Source: Steroidobacteraceae bacterium | Lineage (GTDB): Bacteria; Pseudomonadota; Gammaproteobacteria; Steroidobacterales; Steroidobacteraceae | Assembly: GCA_017853555.1 (NCBI GenBank) | Contig: JAFMJH010000010.1 | Location: 1-64,000, forward strand | Length of the DNA stretch: 64,000 nucleotides | Reading direction: 5' to 3' | Shown: positions 20,231 to 29,104 of the stretch, one piece after another | Numbering within the stretch: the first letter of the stretch is position 1 | How the letters are laid out: each line of letters begins with the position of its first letter | The notes under the pieces: generated by a model | Told to the model about the DNA's origin: nothing | Seen by the model: the letters and a program-made list of their open reading frames with translations, nothing else | Database searches by the model: none | Program-made: the position numbers and the translations under genes

Positions 20231-21363
20231 GGTTTCGCCTCGGCGACCGCCGCGTCGCTGCCGCTCCAGTTCGAGCCGCGCGGCAAGGCGTTGCGCACGC
20301 GCGGCGCCGCGGCGAGCACGGTGTCGAGCGTCGCCGCGATGCCCGCAATCGGCACCGGCACGCCGTGCGGGTCATGCGCCAATCGTTGCACCGCTTCCCA
20401 ATCGACCTGTTCGCGACGCTCGCGCAAACGTCGCTCGATTTTGTCGGCCAGGTTGCGCGACAACAGACGCTTGGTCGCATTGCGCCAATCGCGCGGATCG
20501 TCTTCCAAAACGTCGAACGCCTGCAGATGCAGCACATCGCCCTGCCAACCGAACACGAACGGCTGGTTCACCACCGTCACCTTCTCGCCCGGCTTCACCA
20601 ATTCATAGAGCAGCTCGACGTCTTCGGGGAACAAGCGTATGCAGCCATGACTCGATCGCAGACCGACGCCGGCGGGCTTGTTGGTGCCGTGGATGAGATA
20701 GCTCGGCCAACCGAGATACATTGCCCGCGTGCCGAGCGGATTGTCGGGACCTGCCGGTACGACCGCCGGCAAAATTTCACCGTTCTCGCGATGCTCGGCC
20801 CGCACACCCGCACCGGGCCGCCAGATCGGATTTTTGGCCTTGCGCACGATCTTGGTCGTGCCCTCGGGCGTCTTCCAGCCGACGCGACCAATGCCGATCG
20901 GAAAGGTGTAGATCGTTTGCGGTTCGCCCGCCTGCGGCTTCGGAAAATAGAAGAGACGCATCGCGGCGACGTTGATGATCACGCCCTCGCGCGGCGCGTT
21001 CGGCAAGATGAACGCCGTGGGCAGCACGATGCGTCGACCCTCACCGGGCAACCACGGATCGACACCCGGATTGGCGCGCACCAGCTCTTCGTAGCCGACG
21101 TTGAAGCGTCGCGCGAGATCGACGAAGGTGTCGGCGTGCACGGCGGTGGTTACTTGCACGCGACCGATCAGATCCCCTTGCGCAGGGTCGTAGACGTGAC
21201 GATGCACGCTCGTGGCGAGCGGCTCCTCGGGCGCCGGGGGCGGTGGCGGCGGCGGCGCGACTTCGACCGTACGCACGGTGCTGCAGGCCGCCAGCATCGC
21301 GATCGCCAACAGGGTTGCCAAGCGTGCGCAGGCCACAGGCACGGACGGAACGGTCGGGCTCAT
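20227..21363 (-). CDS. L,D-transpeptidase lipoprotein (ErfK/YbiS family)
   Basis: These enzymes form 3-3 peptidoglycan cross-links or attach outer-membrane lipoproteins. The 378-residue protein has a lipoprotein signal ending in LAAC (Cys 27), a proline-rich spacer, a LysM-like segment (about residues 70-115) for peptidoglycan binding, and the YkuD catalytic motif SHGCIRL with the active cysteine. A C-terminal region of about 100 residues follows the catalytic domain. It starts 9 bases after the TPM gene stop, in the same minus-strand run. Confidence 0.92.
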   Translation of the reverse strand: MSPTVPSVPVACARLATLLAIAMLAACSTVRTVEVAPPPPPPPAPEEPLATSVHRHVYDPAQGDLIGRVQVTTAVHADTFVDLARRFNVGYEELVRANPGVDPWLPGEGRRIVLPTAFILPNAPREGVIINVAAMRLFYFPKPQAGEPQTIYTFPIGIGRVGWKTPEGTTKIVRKAKNPIWRPGAGVRAEHRENGEILPAVVPAGPDNPLGTRAMYLGWPSYLIHGTNKPAGVGLRSSHGCIRLFPEDVELLYELVKPGEKVTVVNQPFVFGWQGDVLHLQAFDVLEDDPRDWRNATKRLLSRNLADKIERRLRERREQVDWEAVQRLAHDPHGVPVPIAGIAATLDTVLAAAPRVRNALPRGSNWSGSDAAVAEAKP

Positions 21364-21372
21364 GGCCCAAGA

Positions 21373-21864
21373 TTACAGCAGGATCGGGCGGTCGGGCTGC
21401 TCGTTGCGATCGCCCGCGGCGGCCGGGAAATGACGCGCCAACAATTCACCCACGCCAGTCACGGCGGCGATCGACCCCTCGCGAAACCGCCCGGCGCGAT
21501 ACTCCGACTCGACGCGTCGGCACACCGCATCCCACTCGGACTGTTCAACACGCGCGGCGATGCCGCGATCCGCGATGATTTCGACCCGCTGCTCGGCGAG
21601 CAACACGTAGATCAGCACGCCGTTGTTGCCTTCGGTGTCCCATACGCCCTGCAAACCGAACTGCTCGAGAGCGCGTGCTCGCGCCGTGCATCCTGCTCGC
21701 AGCTGCGCGAAGTCGAGAGCATTTTCGACCACGAAGCGCAGCTCGCCGGCGTGCGCGCGCTCGAGCGTCGCGATCGCCGCCTCGATGTCGGCCAGCACGC
21801 GCGCATCGAAGCGCAAACGCGCCACGAACGGCAAGGCGAACAAGTTCTGCAACCAGCGTTTCAT
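21373..21864 (-). CDS. TPM-domain protein, short form
   Basis: The 163-residue protein lacks a signal peptide and contains a TPM (TLP18.3/Psb32/MOLO-1) domain: ELRFVVENA, GVLIYVLLAEQRVEIIADRGI and the closing RFREGSIAAVTGVGELL. The function of such short TPM proteins is unknown; they usually sit beside LemA and a longer TPM protein, as here. The open frame extends upstream, but the ATG at 21864 overlaps the upstream stop (TGATG) and matches the family start. Confidence 0.85.
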   Translation of the reverse strand: MKRWLQNLFALPFVARLRFDARVLADIEAAIATLERAHAGELRFVVENALDFAQLRAGCTARARALEQFGLQGVWDTEGNNGVLIYVLLAEQRVEIIADRGIAARVEQSEWDAVCRRVESEYRAGRFREGSIAAVTGVGELLARHFPAAAGDRNEQPDRPILL

Positions 21865-22766
21865 CACCAACGTCCCGAGGCGCCGCCGCCTCCGAAGCCG
21901 CCACCACCGCCGCCGAAGCCCCCGCCGCCGAGGCCGCCACCGAAACCGCCACCGCCCAGACCACCGCCGTAACCGCCATAGCGGCCGCGCCCGATGCCGC
22001 TCGCCAGCGCGCCGCTGCCGGCGACCAAAGAAATGACGAAGGCCGCGAAACTCGCGAATACCGCGAGCCCGAGCGCGCCGACGACCCACCAGGTGATGAC
22101 ACCGGCGACGGTGCCCGTCGCCACCGCGCCGAGCGTTCGCCCGAAGATGGCGCGCAACGCAGCCGACACCACGATCACCAACACGAACAAAAACGGCAGC
22201 AGTCGCTCGAAGGTGTTTTCTTTGCTCTTGTTCCATTTGCGCTCGGGCGGCGGCAACGGTTCGCCGGATGCGACCTGCACGATCCGCGCAACACCGGCAC
22301 CGATGCCGCCGGCGATGTCACCTTGGCGAAATCGCGGCGTGATGTCCTCGTCGATGATGCGATGCGAGACGAGATCGGTGAGCGCGCCTTCGAGCCCGCG
22401 CCCGACCTCGATGCGCAGCGTGCGATCCTGGAGCGCCACGATCAGCAACGCACCGTCGTCGACGCCCTTGCGCCCGAGCTTCCAGGCATCGACCACGCGG
22501 ATGGAATATTGGGCGATGTCTTCGGGCTGCGTCGTCGGCACGACGAGCACGGCGATCTGCACCCCTTTGTCGCGCTCGAAGCCGCCAAGCTGCGACTCGA
22601 GTGCGGCGCGCTCGCCATCCGACAACGTGCCGGTGAGATCCGTGACGCGCGCCGTCAACTGCGGCACGGGCTGCAGCGGCGCACTCGCCGTCTGCGCCTC
22701 GGCCACTGACATCGCCAGCGCACACCACGCCAGCGCGACGCATCGCCGCACCGTACTCATGCGCAT
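21864..22766 (-). CDS. TPM-domain membrane protein with Gly-rich tail
   Basis: The 300-residue protein has a signal peptide, a periplasmic TPM domain (residues about 35-165, with DLTGTLSDGERAAL and GVDDGALLIVALQDRTLRIEVGRG), two to three membrane segments (about 190-250) and a tail of repeated Gly-Gly-Gly-Phe units ending SGRW. This is the usual partner of LemA in bacteria (YgcG type). LemA lies 13 bases upstream. Its biochemical role is not established. The start could also be the ATG at 22760. Confidence 0.88.
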   Translation of the reverse strand: MRMSTVRRCVALAWCALAMSVAEAQTASAPLQPVPQLTARVTDLTGTLSDGERAALESQLGGFERDKGVQIAVLVVPTTQPEDIAQYSIRVVDAWKLGRKGVDDGALLIVALQDRTLRIEVGRGLEGALTDLVSHRIIDEDITPRFRQGDIAGGIGAGVARIVQVASGEPLPPPERKWNKSKENTFERLLPFLFVLVIVVSAALRAIFGRTLGAVATGTVAGVITWWVVGALGLAVFASFAAFVISLVAGSGALASGIGRGRYGGYGGGLGGGGFGGGLGGGGFGGGGGGFGGGGASGRW

Positions 22767-22779
22767 GCCGCGCCCGATC

Positions 22780-23385
22780 TCAGCGGGCCGGCGCAGGCTG
22801 ATCGAAATTCACTGCCGGAGGCTTCGCGATCTCGGCCGCATTGTCGACCGCGAAATTGGCCTTCACCGGATATTTGAAGACCATCGCAGTCAGATTGGTC
22901 GGGAAGCGCCGCACGGTGATGTTGTAGTCGGCCACCGCCGCGATGTAGCGATTGCGCGCCACGGTGATGCGATTCTCGGTGCCTTCGAGTTGCGCCTGCA
23001 AATCGCGGAAGTTTTGGTCCGACTTCAACTGCGGATAATTTTCGGACACCGCAAGCAGACTCTTGAGCGCAGTCGTGAGTTGCCCCTGCGCCGCCTGGAA
23101 GCGTTGCAGCGCCGCCGGATCGTTCAGCACCTCCGGCGTCACCTGGATCGACGTCGCGCGCGCACGCGCCTCGGTCACGCCGACCAGGACTTTTTCTTCC
23201 TGGGCTGCGTAGCCGCGCACGGTCTGCACGAGATTGGGGATCAAGTCCGCACGCCGCTGGTATTGGTTGACCACCTCGGACCAGGAGGCTTTGACGCCCT
23301 CGTCCTGCTCCTGGATGGTGTTGTAGCCGCAACCGCCGAGCAGCAAGGTGGCGCTCAGCAGCAAGCCGGTGATTATTTTGCGCAT
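22780..23385 (-). CDS. lemA: LemA family lipoprotein
   Basis: The 201-residue protein has a lipoprotein signal (LLLGGC), then the LemA helical bundle with YNTIQEQDEGVKASWSEV, QYQRRADLIPNLV and ENYPQLKSDQNF. LemA proteins are envelope proteins of unclear biochemical role, nearly always beside TPM proteins. GGAGG 8 bases before the ATG supports the start. The M13 peptidase gene ends 35 bases upstream. Confidence 0.93.
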   Translation of the reverse strand: MRKIITGLLLSATLLLGGCGYNTIQEQDEGVKASWSEVVNQYQRRADLIPNLVQTVRGYAAQEEKVLVGVTEARARATSIQVTPEVLNDPAALQRFQAAQGQLTTALKSLLAVSENYPQLKSDQNFRDLQAQLEGTENRITVARNRYIAAVADYNITVRRFPTNLTAMVFKYPVKANFAVDNAAEIAKPPAVNFDQPAPAR

Positions 23386-23420
23386 CTAAATTCCTCCGCG
23401 GGGTGGATGATCGACCCGCA

Positions 23421-25454
23421 TCACCAGATTTTTACCCGTTCCGAGGGCGGCAGATACAGGCGGTCCCCCTCTTTGACCCCGAACGCTTCATAAAATTCCG
23501 TCATGTTGGTCACGACACCATTGCAACGGTATTCGCTCGGGCTGTGCGGATCGGTGACCAGCCGCAGCCGCAATTCGTCGTCGCGGTACTTGCGCCGCCA
23601 GATCTGCGCCCAGCCGAGGAAAAAGCGCTGCGGACCCGTGAAGCCGTCGATCACCGGGGCGGGCTTCCCGCCGAGCGAAATCTGGTAGGCACGATAGGCC
23701 ACCGCGAGCCCCGACAGATCGCCGATGTTCTCGCCCATGGTGAGCTGGCCGTTGATGCTCTTGCCGTCGATGGGCTTGAAGCCGCCGTACTGTGCCGCGA
23801 GCTTCACCGTGCGCTCGCGGAAACGCACGTTGTCGTCGAAGGTCCACCAGTCGCGCAAGTTGCCGGCACCGTCGTACTGGCGACCCTGATCATCGAAGCC
23901 ATGGCTGATCTCGTGACCGATCACGCCGCCGATGCCGCCGTAGTTCACCGCGTCGTCCGCATTCGGATCGAAGAACGGTTTGCGCAAGATCGCCGCCGGG
24001 AACACGATCTCGTTCATCGGCGGGTTGTAGTACGCGTTCACCGTTTGCGGCGTCATCATCCACTCGGTGCGATCGATCGGCTTGCCGAGTTTGCCGAGCG
24101 CACGATCGTGCTCGAACTGCGCGACGCGCAGCAGATTGCCGACGAGATCGTCGCGCGCGATCGACAACTTGCCGTAGTCGCGCCACTTCTCCGGATATCC
24201 GACCTTGACCGTGAAACTCGCGAGCTTGCGCTTCGCTTCGGCTTTGGTGGCCGGACTCATCCACTCGAGCGCGTCGATCGAGACGTCGAAGGCCTGCCGC
24301 AGATTCGCCACGAGCTCGGTGATGCGCGTACGCGCTTGCGGCGTGAAATTTCGCTCTACGTACAGGCGCCCGGCGATCTCGCCGATGGTCTGGTCGACGA
24401 GATCGACACCACGCCGCCAGCGCGGTTGCTGCTCTTTGACGCCGCGCAGTTCGCGCTGCCGGAAGTCGAAATGCGCGCTCTCGAACGGCGGCGACAAATA
24501 CTCCGCATAGGCGTCGATCAGGCGGAAGCTGAAGTACGCGCGCCAATCTTCGATGGGCGCATCTTTGACGATCAGCGCGAGCTCGCGCAGGTACGTCGGC
24601 TGCCGCACGTTGAGGTCGGTGATCGCCGCCATCTGCGGGCCGTCACCGCCCAAAAACGCGACGAAGTCGAACCCCGGCACGAGCTCGTTTGCGGCTTTCA
24701 CGGCGACCTTGTTGTAGGTCTTGATCGGGTTGCGATTCTCGACGCGCGTCCAATGCTGCTGCGCGATGCGCTTCTCGAGCGCGACGATGCGCTGCGCGGC
24801 GGCCGCGGCATCTTTCTGCCCGGCGAGCGTCAGCAAGCGCTCGGCATAGGCGAGCAGCGCAGCGCGCGTTTTGAGATTGCGCTCGTCGTCGACGAGATAA
24901 TAGTCGCGATCGGGCATCGACAAACCCGACTGCTGCATCGCCACCAGATAGCGGGTCGCATCGCGACCGTCCTGTCCCACGAAGGCACGCACCGGCGCAC
25001 CGATTCCGAGGCGTTGCGCGCGGCCCATGTACGCGTAGACGTCGCGCGTGTCGCGCAGCGCGGCGATCGCGGCGAGTTCGACGGCCAAGGGCTGCACGCC
25101 CTCGGCGGCAATGCGCTTCATGTCCATGAACGAGGCGTACAGATCACCCAACTTTTGGGTGTCCGAACCCGCGGGCGAGTTGCGCGCGGCCGCTGCGGCC
25201 TCGGCCAGTTCGCGCAACGAGTTTTTGGCATCGTCCTCGAGTTTCGAGAACGTGCCGTAGTTCGAGCGATCAGCCGGGATTTCGGTACGGGCGAGCCAGG
25301 TGCCGCCGGCGAAGCGGTACAAATCGTCCTGCGGTCGCACGCTGCGATCGAAGCCTTCGAGATCGAGACCCGACACGAGCGCCGGCGGGGCGGCTTGCGC
25401 GCTCGCGAGCGCAGTGGTGGCGGCTAACAGGAGCGACAGAACGATGGGACGCAT
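23421..25454 (-). CDS. M13 family zinc endopeptidase (neprilysin/PepO-like)
   Basis: The 677-residue protein has a signal peptide ending at ASAQA, the M13 N-terminal domain and the C-terminal zinc site VIGHEISHGFDDQG (HExxH) with GENIGDLSG supplying the third ligand and Asp. Such enzymes cleave peptides in the periplasm. The ATG at 25454 is chosen over the ATG at 25481 because it gives a clean signal peptide. It heads the seven-gene minus-strand run and is divergent from greB. Confidence 0.93.
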   Translation of the reverse strand: MRPIVLSLLLAATTALASAQAAPPALVSGLDLEGFDRSVRPQDDLYRFAGGTWLARTEIPADRSNYGTFSKLEDDAKNSLRELAEAAAAARNSPAGSDTQKLGDLYASFMDMKRIAAEGVQPLAVELAAIAALRDTRDVYAYMGRAQRLGIGAPVRAFVGQDGRDATRYLVAMQQSGLSMPDRDYYLVDDERNLKTRAALLAYAERLLTLAGQKDAAAAAQRIVALEKRIAQQHWTRVENRNPIKTYNKVAVKAANELVPGFDFVAFLGGDGPQMAAITDLNVRQPTYLRELALIVKDAPIEDWRAYFSFRLIDAYAEYLSPPFESAHFDFRQRELRGVKEQQPRWRRGVDLVDQTIGEIAGRLYVERNFTPQARTRITELVANLRQAFDVSIDALEWMSPATKAEAKRKLASFTVKVGYPEKWRDYGKLSIARDDLVGNLLRVAQFEHDRALGKLGKPIDRTEWMMTPQTVNAYYNPPMNEIVFPAAILRKPFFDPNADDAVNYGGIGGVIGHEISHGFDDQGRQYDGAGNLRDWWTFDDNVRFRERTVKLAAQYGGFKPIDGKSINGQLTMGENIGDLSGLAVAYRAYQISLGGKPAPVIDGFTGPQRFFLGWAQIWRRKYRDDELRLRLVTDPHSPSEYRCNGVVTNMTEFYEAFGVKEGDRLYLPPSERVKIW

Positions 25455-25558
25455 GATGACTCCGCTGACGAAAAGGATCACGCCGAGCGCACGAATCGTC
25501 GGCGAACCAAGAAGCGAAGGTTACCCGTAAACGGCCGCCCTGCGTATGCTTCGCAACC

Positions 25559-26059
25559 ATGTCGCGTTACCGACCGCCCACCACCCCGGGATCGAAGTTC
25601 ATCACCCCCGCCGGGCATGCACGCCTCAGTGCCGAACTCGACGAACTTTGGCGCGTCGAGCGGCCGCGTGTCACGCAGGCGGTGAGCGAGGCGGCGGCCC
25701 AGGGCGACCGCTCCGAAAACGCCGAGTACACCTACGGCAAGCGACGCTTGCGCGAGATCGACTCGCGGGTACGGTTTCTGCGCAAACGTCTGGACGGCAT
25801 GACGGTGGTCGCGCAACCGCCTTCGGACCGGCAGCGCGTGTTCTTCGGCGCCTGGGTCACGCTCGAAGACGAGACCGGCGCGCTCGCGCGCCATCGCATC
25901 GTCGGTCCCGACGAATTCGATCGCGCGCCCGATTACGTGAGCATGGACGCGCCGCTCGCCCGCAGCTTGCTCGGCAAACGTCTCGACGACGAGGTCACGA
26001 TCCGCACGCCCAGCGGCGAGCGCAGCGTGACCCTCGTCGCGATCGATTACGAGTCGTGA
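25559..26059 (+). CDS. greB: Transcription elongation factor GreB
   Basis: GreB stimulates RNA cleavage by backtracked RNA polymerase. The 166-residue protein has the N-terminal coiled coil with the acidic tip (QGDRSENAEYTYGK) and the C-terminal FKBP-like domain. RIVGPDEFD and LARSLLGK are typical of GreB, as are the basic residues RLREIDSRVRFL. There is no Shine-Dalgarno site; a -10-like TATGCT lies 8 bases before the ATG. Confidence 0.93.
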   Translation: MSRYRPPTTPGSKFITPAGHARLSAELDELWRVERPRVTQAVSEAAAQGDRSENAEYTYGKRRLREIDSRVRFLRKRLDGMTVVAQPPSDRQRVFFGAWVTLEDETGALARHRIVGPDEFDRAPDYVSMDAPLARSLLGKRLDDEVTIRTPSGERSVTLVAIDYES

Positions 26060-26072
26060 ACGCCCCGCGCGC

Positions 26073-27494
26073 TCAGCGCACGCGCACGTTCTTGAATTGC
26101 CAAGGATCGGAGTGATCGACGTCTTCTTTGAAGAGCGTCTCGCGACCCGTGAGCGGGTTCCAATCCGTGTACTCGCCGACCACCGGCCCGAGATACGGCA
26201 TGCACACTTCGAGATTGCGGCGATAGTCCATCTCGTCGGGTTCGACGATGCCGCGATCGGGATTCTCCATCGCCCACACCATGCCCGACAGACACGCGAC
26301 GGTGACCTGCAAGCTGGTGGCATTGTTGTAGGGCACGAGTTTGCGCGCTTCGTCGATGCTCAACTGCGAACCGTACCAGTACGCATTTTTGGCATGCCCG
26401 GCGAGCAACACGCCGAGCTCGTCGATGCCGCCCGATGAAATCTCGTCGAGCATGATGCGCTTGTGATCTTGCAACACGTGGTTCTTGCCGACGAACTCGT
26501 GCATCGAGAGCACCGCGTCGTCGCAAGGGTGGTAGGCATAGTGCACCGTCGGGCGGTAACTCACCTTGCCGCCCTCGCGCACGGTCAGATAGTCGGCGAT
26601 CGAAATCGCCTCGCCGTGCGTGATCGCGAAACCGTGGATGTGGCCGGCCTTCGGCGTCCAGGTGCGCACGCGCGTCGCGGCGCCGGGATGCGTGAGATAG
26701 ATCGAAGCCTGCGAACCGTAGTCGTAACCGTGGCCGTCCGGCGGCAGTTCTTTTTCGTGCGAGCCCCAACCGAGTTCGCAGGGCTGCGAGCCTTCGCTCA
26801 CGAAGCCGTCGACCGACCAGGTGTTGACGAATTCATTGATCTGCTTGCGCACCGGCGACACTTGCGTGTCGCGTTCGGCGACGTGGATCGCGCGCACATC
26901 CAGTTTTTTGGCGAGCTGCGCCCAGCCGTCGCGCGTCGTCGGCTCGGCGATGCCGAGACCGAGGTCTGCAGCGATGTTGAGCATCGCCTGCTTGACGAAG
27001 TGCGACACCAAACCCGGATTGGCACCGTGCGTGAGCACCGCGGTCGGCCCGGCTTCGCGACCCTTGCGCATGCCGAGCGCCGTCTCGCGCAACGCGTAAT
27101 TGGTGCGACGATCCGGCGTCAGCGTCGCATCGGTGTAGCCGCCGGCCCAGGGCTCGATGCAGGTGTCGAGATAGAGCGCGCCGCGCTGCTGACACATTTC
27201 GATGAGGGCGATCGACGACACGTCGACCGAGACGTTGAGCAAAAAATCGCCTTTGCCGACGAGCGGCTCGAGCACACGCCGATAGTTGTCACGCGTGATC
27301 GCCTCGTGCACGAATCGCACACCGAATTGCGCCGCCTCGGCGCTGCCGCGATCTTCGGCCGTCACGATGGTGATGCGATCGGGGCTGGTACCGATATGAC
27401 GCAGCACGAGCGGCAAGACGCCCTGCCCGATGCTGCCGAAACCGACGAATACGATCCTTCCTGGAAATTCCACGTGAACCTTGTGTGCGCTCAT
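26073..27494 (-). CDS. hss: Homospermidine synthase
   Basis: This NAD-dependent enzyme of the saccharopine dehydrogenase-like group makes sym-homospermidine from putrescine (or spermidine plus putrescine). The 473-residue protein has the Rossmann start IVFVGFGSIGQGVLPLVLRH, then LNVSVDVSSIALIEMC, YLDTCIEPW, THGANPGLVSHFVKQA and the C-terminal MVWAMENPDRGIVEPDEMD, all typical of bacterial homospermidine synthases. The ATG at 27494 fits the family start; 27509 is possible. A glutathione transferase gene precedes it by 25 bases, and arginine decarboxylase, which feeds putrescine synthesis, lies 1.6 kb away on the other strand. Confidence 0.93.
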   Translation of the reverse strand: MSAHKVHVEFPGRIVFVGFGSIGQGVLPLVLRHIGTSPDRITIVTAEDRGSAEAAQFGVRFVHEAITRDNYRRVLEPLVGKGDFLLNVSVDVSSIALIEMCQQRGALYLDTCIEPWAGGYTDATLTPDRRTNYALRETALGMRKGREAGPTAVLTHGANPGLVSHFVKQAMLNIAADLGLGIAEPTTRDGWAQLAKKLDVRAIHVAERDTQVSPVRKQINEFVNTWSVDGFVSEGSQPCELGWGSHEKELPPDGHGYDYGSQASIYLTHPGAATRVRTWTPKAGHIHGFAITHGEAISIADYLTVREGGKVSYRPTVHYAYHPCDDAVLSMHEFVGKNHVLQDHKRIMLDEISSGGIDELGVLLAGHAKNAYWYGSQLSIDEARKLVPYNNATSLQVTVACLSGMVWAMENPDRGIVEPDEMDYRRNLEVCMPYLGPVVGEYTDWNPLTGRETLFKEDVDHSDPWQFKNVRVR

Positions 27495-27519
27495 GATGCT
27501 CCTTGGCAACTCCCTGGCC

Positions 27520-28185
27520 TCAAGTACCGCGCCAATGCGGCGGAAAAGTGCGATCGTAACCCGGCAGGGCCTCGATGCGCGCGAGCCAACGCCCGAGCGC
27601 CGGATAATTCACCTCGAGCGGCAGGAAACGCCGCGCCAGATCGGCCGCCTCCGGTCGACCCAACGCCCGGCGCAACAACTGGATCGCCGGGAAAATCACC
27701 ATGTCGATGGCGCTGTAGTGGTCACCGACGATCCAGTCACCTTTGGCGAGCCGCATCTCGATGGTGCGGGCCTCGCGCGCCACGACCAGCATCGCGTCGG
27801 TGAGCGCTTCGCGCCCGAGCTTGGGCTCGCCACCCCACAAAGTACGCACGATCCCCATGAGATGTTCTTCGGTGTAGGCCTGGAATTCTTCGATCACCCG
27901 CACGATGACGGCGGCTTCCTCGGGCGAACGACCGAAGATCGGCGGCGCGGGATATTTGCGATCGAGGTAGTGCAACACCGCCACCGACTCGAACACCACG
28001 TAGTCGCCGTCCTTGAGCACCGGCACCCGACCGCGCGGATTCATCGCCATCATCTGCGGCGACTTTTGTTCCTGCCGGGAGAACTGCAATTCGTGACTCA
28101 CGTAGGGCAGTCGCTTGTGTTCGAGCGCGAGCATCACGCGCCAGGAATACGCGCTGCCGCTCGCCCAATAGAGATCGATTGCCAT
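27520..28185 (-). CDS. Glutathione S-transferase family protein
   Basis: The 221-residue protein has a thioredoxin-like N-terminal domain (SGSAYSWRVMLALEHK; NPRGRVPVLKDGDYVVFESVAVLHYLDRKY with the glutathione-binding Glu-Ser) and an all-helical C-terminal domain (IVGDHYSAIDMVIFP). Substrate unknown. The ATG at 28185 follows a TACAAT box by 6 bases without a Shine-Dalgarno site. It is followed by hss on the same strand, divergent from the sulfurtransferase gene. Confidence 0.9.
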   Translation of the reverse strand: MAIDLYWASGSAYSWRVMLALEHKRLPYVSHELQFSRQEQKSPQMMAMNPRGRVPVLKDGDYVVFESVAVLHYLDRKYPAPPIFGRSPEEAAVIVRVIEEFQAYTEEHLMGIVRTLWGGEPKLGREALTDAMLVVAREARTIEMRLAKGDWIVGDHYSAIDMVIFPAIQLLRRALGRPEAADLARRFLPLEVNYPALGRWLARIEALPGYDRTFPPHWRGT

Positions 28186-28191
28186 GCGGGG

Positions 28192-28197
28192 ATTGTA
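28192..28197 (-). promoter_or_regulatory. -10 box of a probable leaderless transcript (GST gene)
   Basis: On the minus strand TACAAT (5 of 6 to consensus) is followed by CCCCGC and the ATG of the glutathione transferase gene. Transcription would start at or next to the ATG. A weak TTCTCG lies 18 bases upstream as a possible -35. Confidence 0.5.
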
Positions 28198-28246
28198 ACG
28201 GCTGGACCTACGCCCGAGAATTCGCTCTGGATACCGTGGAGCAGAC

Positions 28247-29104
28247 ATGTACCGCACGCTCGTCGATGTCGGCACCCTCGCCGCCCGCTTGCACGATCCG
28301 ACCTGGATCGTGCTCGATTGCCGCTTCGATCTCGGCAAACCGAGCTGGGGCGAGACCGCCTACGCCACCGGCCACATCGAAAACGCACGCTATTTGCACC
28401 TCGAGCGTGATCTGTCGTCGCCGGCGACGGCCAGCACCGGCCGCCATCCCCTCCCGGACCCGGACACGTTCGCCGCGCGCGCGGGTGCCCTCGGGGTCGG
28501 GCCAGACACGCAGGTCGTGGTCTACGACCAGGGCAACGGCATGTACGCCTCGCGCGCATGGTGGGTCTTGCGCTGGCTGGGCCACGCCGACGTGGCGGTG
28601 TTGTCCGGCGGCCTCGCCGCGTGGACGGCCGCAGGCCACGCACTCACCGCCGCCACCCCGGCGATCATGCCGCGTGTCTTCCATGCCGCGCCCGATGCCG
28701 CGCAGTGGGTCGACGTCACGCAATTGCAGCGGGAACTCGCGCGCGGCGACACGCGCCTCTTCGACGCGCGCGGTGCCGATCGTTATGCCGGCCAGAACGA
28801 ATCGATCGATCCGGTCGCGGGCCACGTGCCCGGCGCCATCAACCACCCCTTCACCAAAAATCTGGATGCGTCCGGGCAACTGCTGCCGGTGGCCACGCTG
28901 CGCGAGCAATTCGCCGCGACGTTGGCGGGTCACGCGCCCGCGCGCAGCATCGCGATGTGCGGCTCGGGCGTGAGCGCCTGCCTCAATCTGCTCGCGCTAG
29001 AACATGCGGGTCTGCCGGGCGCACGCCTTTATCCCGGCTCCTGGAGCGAGTGGATCCGCGATCCGTCGCGGCCGATCGAAACGGGCCCGGGGCCGGCGAC
29101 ATGA
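28247..29104 (+). CDS. sseA: Thiosulfate/3-mercaptopyruvate sulfurtransferase
   Basis: The 285-residue protein consists of two rhodanese domains. The second carries the active-site loop CGSGVSAC, whose CGSGV form is typical of mercaptopyruvate sulfurtransferases; the first (IVLDCRFDLGKPSWGETAY) is inactive as usual. It transfers sulfur to acceptors such as cyanide or thioredoxin. A GGAG site precedes the ATG. speA overlaps the stop (ATGA). Confidence 0.9.
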   Translation: MYRTLVDVGTLAARLHDPTWIVLDCRFDLGKPSWGETAYATGHIENARYLHLERDLSSPATASTGRHPLPDPDTFAARAGALGVGPDTQVVVYDQGNGMYASRAWWVLRWLGHADVAVLSGGLAAWTAAGHALTAATPAIMPRVFHAAPDAAQWVDVTQLQRELARGDTRLFDARGADRYAGQNESIDPVAGHVPGAINHPFTKNLDASGQLLPVATLREQFAATLAGHAPARSIAMCGSGVSACLNLLALEHAGLPGARLYPGSWSEWIRDPSRPIETGPGPAT

